Source of the DNA: an uncultured Gammaproteobacteria bacterium
GTDB lineage: Bacteria > Pseudomonadota > Gammaproteobacteria > Enterobacterales > Psychrobiaceae
DNA: 53,164 nt
NCBI GenBank assembly: GCA_937139475.1
Contig: CAKZQF010000020.1
Coordinates: 1-53,164 of the forward strand
Direction: 5' to 3'
Position 1 is the first letter of the stretch. Each line of letters begins with the position of its first letter. The translations under genes were made by a program, and so were the position numbers. Of this stretch, positions 46,454-53,164 are shown piece by piece. Under the pieces are notes generated by a model. The model saw nothing but the letters and a program-made list of their open reading frames with translations. It made no database searches and had not been told where the DNA came from.

Positions 46454-49400
46454 GTGAAAAAAATTCAGGCGTTGTTATGGTTATTTTTTGTCAGTTTTTC
46501 TTGTGTAGCACAACAATATTCTTCCTTTAAGAAGTTCCCAGCCGATAATCCGTTATCTTATAAATCTGTGCAAACCATTACCCAAGATAAAGATGGTTTC
46601 ATCTGGCTAGGTTCTCAAGAAGGGCTTCATCGCTTTGATGGCTACCAATTTTTAAGCTTTCATCATGATTCAACTCAAAAAAACTCCCTAAGCTCTGATG
46701 TTATTAGTAGGATCTTACTCGACCAGTCTGCCCAACTATGGATTGCCACGCGAGGAGGAGGGTTAAACCTTTATCAAGAAAATAGCCAGAATTTTCGACG
46801 CATTGATTCAAAAAATTCAGCGCTTAAGTTAACTAATGATAATGTTAATGCGTTGATAGAAGACACAAATAATAATATATGGGTGGGAACAGATAGTGGC
46901 CTTAATATTATCTTTAGGGGCGATAGTGAATGGTCGATCAAGCATATATTTCACGATGCTAACAATCCACGTAGCTTAGCCAATAATAGTGTTGAAGCCA
47001 TTATTGAAACAACCGATGGTCACATTTGGGTTGGCACCAATGGTGGTGGAATTTCGGTGTTTGATATTCAGGGTAACTTTATTAAACAAATAGAGCTTGG
47101 CTCTATAATCGGTGACAAAGGGGTCGAAAAATTAGTCACCGCCCTTTTTCAAGATAGTCATGGACACGTTTGGATAGGTACCAGTGAAAATGGTTTGATA
47201 AAATATAACCCCGATAATGAGTCTTTAGTACATTATCGTGACGGTGATGATCAAAAATCGATATCTAGCAATACCATTGAAGAAGTTTATCAAGACTCAC
47301 AGCAGCGTGTTTGGATTGCTACTGATAAAGGCGCACTAGTATATGAACCAAAGTTAGATAAATTTCAACGCATAAATCATTCTGTTACCAATCCAACGAG
47401 CCTCACGAACGACTTTGTTTTGAGTTTTTTTGAAGACCGTAACCAGATGATGTGGATTGGTACTTTTTCTGGCGTAAATCGCTGGGATCCGAAGATGACG
47501 ACTTTTAATCAATTCAATCATCATCGTTTTCCCGAACTTAGTAGTAGCCTAGTGATGGACTTCGCTTTAATTGATGAGAATCAGCTTATATTTAGTACCT
47601 ATACTAAGGGGGTTTATCAACTGGCACTAGATACCGGGGAGGTCACCGCTTTTAAGTATAATCATTTATTGGAAGGGTTGAGGACCTTATCGTTACTTTT
47701 TGATGAGCAGAAACTGTGGCTGGGCACCCGTGCTTCCGGGTTAATTGAAATCGATTTGCGCAGCGGTAAACTAAACAAATATCAGCATCAAGCGGACAAC
47801 GACACATCTATTTCGGCTAACAGTATTACCGATATAATCGAAGATACTCATGGCAATATATGGGTTTCTACTTTTCACAACGGGCTAAATAAACTGAATG
47901 AAGATGGCACGTTTACGCGATTTGAAGTGACCAAGCCAGTCTCTAATAAAGGCCCAAACACCAACCACATATTACAAATATTGGAAGATGATCGTGGTTT
48001 CCTATGGTTGGCGACCTACGGCGGCGGCATAAATCGCTTTGACCCAATTTCAGAGCGCTTTATTCATATTCAGCACAGTGATGAAGATAATACGAGCTTA
48101 AGTAGCGATTTAGCTTGGATAATGAAGCAAGATAGCGAGAATAACCTTTGGGTTGGCACACAAGCGGCAGGCCTTAACTTACTTACGCGTGAAAACATGG
48201 CGGCCGGTGATTTTATTTTTCAGCGCTTTGATGTCAAATCAGGTATGAGAGACCAAACCGTCTATAGCTTAAGTCAAGATGCTGCCAGTAATATCTGGTT
48301 TAGCTCAAACAAAGGGATTTCTTATTATTCTCCTAAGCTTAATCGTTTCAAACATTTTGATACTCGTCATGGCTTGATTGATTTGGAATATAACCATGGC
48401 GCAGTATTTAAAGGCCCTGATAATACTCTTTATTTCGGGAGTGCGAAGGGGATCACAAGTGTTAACCCCAAAAATATTTTCAACGATCACCCTGCGCCAG
48501 TAGCAAGGTTAACCAATGTTTTGAAGTTAAATGAGCCGATAAAATTCAAACAAAGCATGTCAGCTCTAAAATCATTAACTTTTGATCACAGTGATCAACT
48601 TATTTCCTTTGAATATGTCGGCTTGAACTATCCCGACCCTGAATCTACACGCTATAAATACCGTTTATTAGGCTTTGAAGATGAATGGATTGATGCGGGC
48701 AAACTTCGAAGAGCAACCTACACCAATTTGCCCCAAGGCAGTTATCAATTACAAATTATTGCTGGGAACAATGATAATGTTTGGAGTGAGCCGTACTTAT
48801 TAAATATTAATATGAATCCGGCGCCATGGAACACTTGGTGGGCTTACTTGCTCTATGCAATATTGGTGGCTTTGACTCTGTTAATTTATTCACGATTATT
48901 AAACCGTAAACTTGTTGCTGAACAGCAGCAAAAAATATACTTAAAACAGCAGGTAGAAGAAAAAACAAACGAATTTTTTCAAAAAAATATTGAGCTTGAA
49001 GAAGCAAATAAACAACTGGAAAATGCAGCGACTATCGATAAAGTGACCGGGGTTAAAAGCCGTCGCTATCTCGACATTTATATTGAGCAGGCGAGTCAGT
49101 TAATGTCTCAAATTCATGAGAATATCTTGCCAGTACAACGCAGTATCTTGCCTCGCTTATATATAGCGATGGTGAAAATTGAAAATGTCAGCCAAGTAAC
49201 AAATAGTCAGCTCATTGATTTAACGGAACTATTATTATATAGCCGTAATAAAGATGACCTTATTATTCGTTGGTCAGATGATGTGTTTGCTGTTATTGGT
49301 TATGAAAAAGACGATAATGCGCGAGAGCTTGCGGCAAGGCTTAGCGAGCGCTTTCCCCAAGTGCTCGGTGATACGATAAAAACTGACATGGCTTATTCAT

Positions 49401-49609
49401 TTTACCCATTTAATTTTGAACAGCCGATGGAGCTGTCGTGGGATCAGGTGAGTGTTCTTACCGAACATGCATTAAAGGTTGCAAGAAGCAACAAAGTGAA
49501 CTGGTTAGGTTTTTGCGCCCCAAGAATTCAACCGTTTAACTATTTAGATGTCATTCAGCAGCAGGATATTAATGAATTGAGTAAACTAATAAAATTGAAA
49601 CAGGGCTAA
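46454..49609 (+). CDS. Two-component-regulator-type beta-propeller sensor with degenerate GGDEF domain
   Basis: 1051 residues. Signal peptide (QALLWLFFVSFSCVAQ), then about a dozen Reg_prop repeats (each with IWLGT-, IWVGT- or VWIGTS-type cores; residues about 40-690), a Y_Y_Y domain (about 705-785), one membrane helix (WWAYLLYAILVALTLLIYS), a coiled coil and a cytoplasmic GGDEF-type domain (about 860-1030). The active-site loop reads RWSDDVFAVIGY (residues 939-950): GG[DE]EF is replaced by SDDVF, so diguanylate cyclase activity is unlikely. The propeller would bind a periplasmic ligand such as a glycan fragment. It faces the hybrid kinase gene tail to tail (57 bp apart). Confidence 0.88.
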   Translation: MKKIQALLWLFFVSFSCVAQQYSSFKKFPADNPLSYKSVQTITQDKDGFIWLGSQEGLHRFDGYQFLSFHHDSTQKNSLSSDVISRILLDQSAQLWIATRGGGLNLYQENSQNFRRIDSKNSALKLTNDNVNALIEDTNNNIWVGTDSGLNIIFRGDSEWSIKHIFHDANNPRSLANNSVEAIIETTDGHIWVGTNGGGISVFDIQGNFIKQIELGSIIGDKGVEKLVTALFQDSHGHVWIGTSENGLIKYNPDNESLVHYRDGDDQKSISSNTIEEVYQDSQQRVWIATDKGALVYEPKLDKFQRINHSVTNPTSLTNDFVLSFFEDRNQMMWIGTFSGVNRWDPKMTTFNQFNHHRFPELSSSLVMDFALIDENQLIFSTYTKGVYQLALDTGEVTAFKYNHLLEGLRTLSLLFDEQKLWLGTRASGLIEIDLRSGKLNKYQHQADNDTSISANSITDIIEDTHGNIWVSTFHNGLNKLNEDGTFTRFEVTKPVSNKGPNTNHILQILEDDRGFLWLATYGGGINRFDPISERFIHIQHSDEDNTSLSSDLAWIMKQDSENNLWVGTQAAGLNLLTRENMAAGDFIFQRFDVKSGMRDQTVYSLSQDAASNIWFSSNKGISYYSPKLNRFKHFDTRHGLIDLEYNHGAVFKGPDNTLYFGSAKGITSVNPKNIFNDHPAPVARLTNVLKLNEPIKFKQSMSALKSLTFDHSDQLISFEYVGLNYPDPESTRYKYRLLGFEDEWIDAGKLRRATYTNLPQGSYQLQIIAGNNDNVWSEPYLLNINMNPAPWNTWWAYLLYAILVALTLLIYSRLLNRKLVAEQQQKIYLKQQVEEKTNEFFQKNIELEEANKQLENAATIDKVTGVKSRRYLDIYIEQASQLMSQIHENILPVQRSILPRLYIAMVKIENVSQVTNSQLIDLTELLLYSRNKDDLIIRWSDDVFAVIGYEKDDNARELAARLSERFPQVLGDTIKTDMAYSFYPFNFEQPMELSWDQVSVLTEHALKVARSNKVNWLGFCAPRIQPFNYLDVIQQQDINELSKLIKLKQG

Positions 49610-49666
49610 GTTGCGGGCAGTAATCCGCGCAACGAGCTCCCGTCACCGCTGAAATTAGCTGAACTT

Positions 49667-52600
49667 TTACGAATCGGAAGTTGGGTCTTGCTGTGCCATA
49701 CGCTGTTGGTATTGTTTGGGGGTGCAATTAAAGCTTTCTTTAAAGCAACGACCAAAGTAGGTTTGTGATGAGAAGCCTACATCTAAGGCAACACGCCCAA
49801 TTTGTGAATCATTAATCAGCAATTCTTGTGCTTTTCTTAGCCGGAACTCTTTAATGAAGTTATTGGGTGTCGTCCCCAATATAACTTTAATTTTTCGCTG
49901 TAATTGCCTCTCACTCATCGCGAGTTCTTTTGCAAGTACCGATATATCTAGTTCGGGATCTGTGTAATATTTCGCAATTAGCGCTTCGAGCTTATACAAA
50001 AATTTGTCATCCAGGCTGCTTTGAGCAGTTGTTTCTTGTGTTAGTTTCGCAGCATTGTTTTGACTCGCCGCTTTTCGTTCTGCTTTTTGCTCATCGTTAA
50101 ATTGTTGTAAATAACGCTTTTGCAGCTGTTGTCTATTCGCGATTAGGCTTTGAATCCTAGTTAATAACTCATGCTGATTGAAAGGCTTACTTAAATATTC
50201 ATCAGCATTTAGGTTAAGTCCCTGTAACCTGCTTTCAAGATCAGATCTTGCCGTTAGTAATATAACAGGAATGTGAGCCGTCATTTCATCTTGCTTGAGC
50301 TGTGTTAACACTTCAAAGCCATCAATTCCGGTCAGCATTAAATCACAGACAATCAGGTCGGGGATATATTCTTGCGCTAATTTCAAGCCAAGCTCACCAC
50401 TACCAGCAAGAATACAGTGGTGTTGTTGCTCAATAACTTGCTTTATATGGCTTTGCATATCTAGGTTATCTTCAATAACTAAAACAACCTGCTGTGAATG
50501 GTTGGCCTGGTTACTCGTTGCTGAACGCTGCTCTGTGAGCAACGAATTAACCTCATTTTCTGAAACGCTAATTGATACTTGAGTCTCGATTTCCTTTGCT
50601 GGTGCTAGGGGCATTGAGAGGCTAAACTTGCTGCCATGTCCCTGTTCACTGATTAAACTGATGCGCCAGCCATGCGCTTTAACGAGCTCATTGACCAGTG
50701 ATAAACCAATGCCGACACCAAAGGTTGCTTGATTCCTGACATCATCAGCTCGTTGAAAACGTTCAAATATTTTATCTTGAGAGCCCTTACTAATACCGAT
50801 ACCAGAATCAATAATATCTAAGATAACAGTGTCTTGCTCTGCGTAAGCATTCACTTGAACAGAACCGCCTTTAGGGGTGTATTTGACTGCGTTTGCCAAC
50901 AGGTTAAAGATGATTTTTTCAAAAGCTTGACTGTCGCAGTCTATCCATAGGTCGTCAGGTATGTTGCTGCTAAAGGTTAAATTGCTTTGCGACGCTAAGC
51001 GAGAAAATGAATCAACAGGCATCATCATCAAGCTTTTTAATCGGTAATTGCTTAATGATAACTGAGGATTGTCGCTTAAGCGCGAGAGCTCTAATAATTG
51101 TTCCACCATGCGCACTAAACGTAAACCATTTCGTTTGGCTGCTGTTAAATCTTCAGTTTCTAGCTCGCTGGACGCCTTGGCTAAATACCTATCTATGATG
51201 CCATTGATAATAGTTAGCGGGGTTCTAAATTCATGAGAAATATTAGCGATGAACTTGTCTTTTAATTCCAACGCTTGCTTTTCAGCGTGTTTCCTTGCCG
51301 ATAAATTAATGAAAGTTATTACAATAAGTGGCTGTTTATCGCGATCTGCCCATTGTAATTCTGCTTGTGCCGGAAACTCAGTGCCATCAGAACGAAGTGA
51401 TACACATTCTACCGATATACCTAAATCTTTGCGTTGTAATGAATAAACATTGCTTTGGAAGTCAAAAAAGAAGTGCATTTCGTCCTTTTCTGAAAATAAG
51501 GTACTAACAGGTATTCCCTTTAATTCTTGCTCAAGACTTTGAAACAGTTGTACGGCCGCTGGGTTAGCGGATAATATTTCACCTGAGGTGGTGGTGGTTA
51601 ATATGGCATTGTTAGAGGCATTGACTATTGCTTTATATTCACTGTTAACCAATGCATCGGTTAATTCGTTATTTTGGTTATAGAGTTGTTTGTACTGAGT
51701 CTGCTCTGTTAATAGGCTAAGCTTGAGCTTTTTAGTTTGTTGACGGCGAGTGGCTGCGGTGCTTGCTAATAAGATAGAGCAAGCAATTAACCAAAAGAGA
51801 ATAATACTCGATTGTAGGCTTGAATTAACACTGTAAAACAGGTGTTGTTGATTGCCATATAAATGGAATGCCGTTGGAATAACCATCAGTAATAAGAGGT
51901 ATGGCTCTAGGGGACTTTCTTTTTCTATCGCCTTCGGTAACTTGACTACCCCCAAGTTTATATTCGCGGCTAGTATTAGCAAAAAATAGGGCAACAAAGG
52001 GAGCAGCTGAACTACGTAACTGCTTGAGCTAGCCGACGATGAGTCATTATAAACAAAGTCGCTTATGCTACTTATTAGGAGCACACCTGCACTGCATGAA
52101 AGCAATGCAAAAGTGTAACGCCAGAAGTTATCTTTACAGCTGAATAAGCATAGTACTAACCTGGCGACAATCAGGGCATTAATTAGCAGGTAAAATAACG
52201 AGGATGGTTTTGCTGTTTGGTAAACTTCTCCTGAAAATTCAGCAGGCAACAGAACAAAATAACAAAAACAAATCAGCGTGAAAAATATTGCTGGTATCCG
52301 GCCACTGATGTATTTATTAAGTGGAACATCACTTAAGTGAGGGTTGGTTTCTATCGCCAATATAATAAAGAAATAGATAAAGAGCGATGCGAAATCCTGA
52401 TAAAGTTGCTGACTAATACTAGCCGGGGCATCGTCTAAGAATTGACTTGTTATGGCCGCCAATATCGCTAACAGTAGGTATTGCCAAAATAACTTGAAAG
52501 AACGAGAGGTGTTTTTTCTTAAACAAAAAAACAAAAATATACAACTGACCGTTTGTAAAAGAGACAAAGCTAAGTTGGAGACACTATCTACGGAAATAGC

Positions 52601-52684
52601 TAGCCAGCTAGCAACAAAATGGAATGGAAAAAAAGTGGCACAACCAGCTAAGGCTAATATTAATCGTCTAACAGTTACAGGCAA
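49667..52684 (-). CDS. Membrane hybrid histidine kinase with REC and AraC-type DNA-binding domains
   Basis: 1005 residues from TTG 52684, preceded by AGGAATAACAA and by an in-frame stop. About eight membrane helices (1-310) are followed by a coiled coil, a PAS domain (about 345-460, NNAILTTTTSGEILSANPAA), HisKA with SHEFRTPL (H484), HATPase with NLLANAVKYT, DIIDSGIGIS and GVGIGLSLV, a receiver domain with VCDLML (D781) and LSKPF, and a C-terminal AraC HTH (ISVLAKELAMSERQLQRKI and FSSQTYFGRCFKESF). All phosphotransfer residues are present, so sensing and gene control lie in one membrane protein. The multi-helix sensor resembles 7TM-DISM or MASE types; ligand unknown. Likely target: neighbouring hydrolase genes. 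Confidence 0.92.
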   Translation of the reverse strand: MPVTVRRLILALAGCATFFPFHFVASWLAISVDSVSNLALSLLQTVSCIFLFFCLRKNTSRSFKLFWQYLLLAILAAITSQFLDDAPASISQQLYQDFASLFIYFFIILAIETNPHLSDVPLNKYISGRIPAIFFTLICFCYFVLLPAEFSGEVYQTAKPSSLFYLLINALIVARLVLCLFSCKDNFWRYTFALLSCSAGVLLISSISDFVYNDSSSASSSSYVVQLLPLLPYFLLILAANINLGVVKLPKAIEKESPLEPYLLLLMVIPTAFHLYGNQQHLFYSVNSSLQSSIILFWLIACSILLASTAATRRQQTKKLKLSLLTEQTQYKQLYNQNNELTDALVNSEYKAIVNASNNAILTTTTSGEILSANPAAVQLFQSLEQELKGIPVSTLFSEKDEMHFFFDFQSNVYSLQRKDLGISVECVSLRSDGTEFPAQAELQWADRDKQPLIVITFINLSARKHAEKQALELKDKFIANISHEFRTPLTIINGIIDRYLAKASSELETEDLTAAKRNGLRLVRMVEQLLELSRLSDNPQLSLSNYRLKSLMMMPVDSFSRLASQSNLTFSSNIPDDLWIDCDSQAFEKIIFNLLANAVKYTPKGGSVQVNAYAEQDTVILDIIDSGIGISKGSQDKIFERFQRADDVRNQATFGVGIGLSLVNELVKAHGWRISLISEQGHGSKFSLSMPLAPAKEIETQVSISVSENEVNSLLTEQRSATSNQANHSQQVVLVIEDNLDMQSHIKQVIEQQHHCILAGSGELGLKLAQEYIPDLIVCDLMLTGIDGFEVLTQLKQDEMTAHIPVILLTARSDLESRLQGLNLNADEYLSKPFNQHELLTRIQSLIANRQQLQKRYLQQFNDEQKAERKAASQNNAAKLTQETTAQSSLDDKFLYKLEALIAKYYTDPELDISVLAKELAMSERQLQRKIKVILGTTPNNFIKEFRLRKAQELLINDSQIGRVALDVGFSSQTYFGRCFKESFNCTPKQYQQRMAQQDPTSDS

Positions 52685-53087
52685 TTGTTATTCCTACTCG
52701 TTGCTCATCCTTATTGATAGTTTTACGTTATTCTTTCCTTTTAAATAACATTTTTATGCAATTGATAATACCACCTTACTAACAATCTAACACTTTAATA
52801 AAATGGCTTGCCATTGATTTACTTGTAATCTTTATATTACAGGTGAAATTCGCTGTGTTATGACTATATGCTGGCGCATTATGACCGTCGGCGCCTGAAG
52901 CCGACAAGGTATGAGATATTCGGATTGAATTAGTTGCCTCGACTTTAAGGCAAACATATAAAGTGATGCCTCTAGAACTCGGTTAAGAACATTCTACCGC
53001 TACGAAATGACAAAAGTGCTGATTTGAAAAGGCTTGCTTTTTAATTTTTATTTGTTGATATATAAAATATTTTATAGGCATGTTCTT
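52685..53087. other. Gene-free region between kinase gene and distal tRNA repeat
   Basis: 403 bp without a credible ORF. TGTAAT-CTTTAT-ATTACA near 52825 is an inverted repeat that could be a regulator site for the kinase gene. GTCGGC...GCCGAC (about 52887) and GTTGCCT...AGGCAAAC (about 52934) form short hairpins without T-runs. No integrase remnant was recognised. Confidence 0.45.
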
Positions 53088-53147
53088 TTCAAAATCCGTT
53101 GCCTTCGGGCGTGGCGGTTCAAGTCCGCCTACCGGTACCACTTCATG
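53088..53147 (+). repeat. 60-bp direct repeat, right copy (attR-like tRNA-Leu 3' fragment)
   Basis: Exact copy of 37296-37355: anticodon loop to 7 bp past CCA. Upstream bases do not continue a tRNA, so it is not a functional gene. The following AAATAAACCTCGCT may start the original tRNA terminator, cut by the window edge. Confidence 0.93.
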
Positions 53148-53164
53148 TTTAAATAAACCTCGCT

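Larger units (their letters stand above)
37296..53147 (+). mobile_element. Putative genomic island integrated at the 3' end of tRNA-Leu (integrase not found)
   Basis: A 60-bp exact direct repeat flanks 15.8 kb: 37296-37355 (inside the intact tRNA-Leu) and 53088-53147 (3' fragment only). That is the arrangement made by tyrosine integrases recombining in the anticodon loop: the tRNA stays intact at one end and its displaced 3' end marks the other. The original tRNA 3' flank would continue at 53148. Cargo: GH13 lipoprotein, three S8 proteases, propeller-GGDEF-like sensor, hybrid kinase/AraC. No integrase, excisionase or mobility gene is visible, so the element is probably an immobile remnant or was moved in trans. 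An alternative is an old tRNA duplication with intervening genes. Confidence 0.65.

Noticed and set aside
37544..52944. 13-bp match AGTTGCCTCGACT at 37544-37556 and 52932-52944, near both island ends
   Set aside because: Too short and not adjacent to the 60-bp repeats; may be chance. No flanking similarity extends it.
37356..53087. Integrase, transposase or prophage genes inside the island
   Set aside because: Every long frame in the interval was assigned to a hydrolase or sensor; no tyrosine recombinase motif or inverted-repeat-bounded insertion sequence was found.
53088..53147. Second tRNA-Leu gene
   Set aside because: Only the anticodon-loop-to-3'-end part is present; the preceding bases do not form the D arm or acceptor 5' strand.

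Overview
The window looks like chromosomal DNA of a marine gammaproteobacterium of the Alteromonadales, most likely Colwelliaceae (Thalassotalea-like). This is an inference from the housekeeping set (pabA, valS-holC-pepA, lptFG), the moderately AT-rich codon use, the secreted S8 proteases and GH13 enzyme, and an exopolysaccharide locus related to Vibrio syp. No database search was possible; family names rest on motifs I can read in the translations.

Layout. 0-8.6 kb: the C-terminal tail of a LexA/S24-type protein, pabA, a three-domain sulfur enzyme (cysteine desulfurase + persulfide-dioxygenase-like metallo-beta-lactamase + rhodanese), an MFS transporter, an S9 lipoprotein peptidase and an HDOD protein. 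8.65-25.4 kb: fifteen minus-strand genes forming a complete Wzx/Wzy-type exopolysaccharide locus. Their family order matches Vibrio fischeri syp, but permuted: sypH-I-J-K-L-M-N-O-P-Q-R come first, then sypA-B-C-D, and the regulators sypE, sypF and sypG are absent. Each transcriptional block (before the sypH-, sypM- and sypA-like genes) starts with a -24/-12 (sigma-54) promoter, and TTGCA-containing inverted repeats lie about 70-130 bp upstream of each. 25.7-37.1 kb: a sodium/solute symporter, a CBS protein, valS, holC, pepA, lptF, lptG, an RDD protein and a GYF-like/poly-arginine protein.

37.26-53.15 kb: a tRNA-Leu(CAA) gene whose 3' part (60 bp, from the anticodon loop to 7 bp past CCA) is repeated exactly, in the same orientation, at 53088-53147. 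This is the signature of a 15.9-kb element integrated at the tRNA 3' end, although no integrase is visible. A third, 15-bp core copy lies at 37433. Between the repeats are a GH13 lipoprotein, three S8 subtilase genes (one split by a -1 frame change exactly at an A_AAA_AAA heptamer, one with four DLFIWKT repeats at its C-terminus), a beta-propeller sensor with a degenerate GGDEF domain, and a membrane hybrid histidine kinase ending in an AraC-type DNA-binding domain. The cargo reads as a polymer-degradation and sensing island.

How the parts work together. The syp-like genes would make lipid-linked repeat units (sypR-like initiation, seven glycosyltransferases, one acetyltransferase), flip and polymerise them (sypK/L), set chain length (sypO) and export them (sypC/B/D), under a sigma-54 activator encoded elsewhere. 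The island would secrete enzymes that degrade external protein and alpha-glucan, probably under LacI-type and hybrid two-component control.
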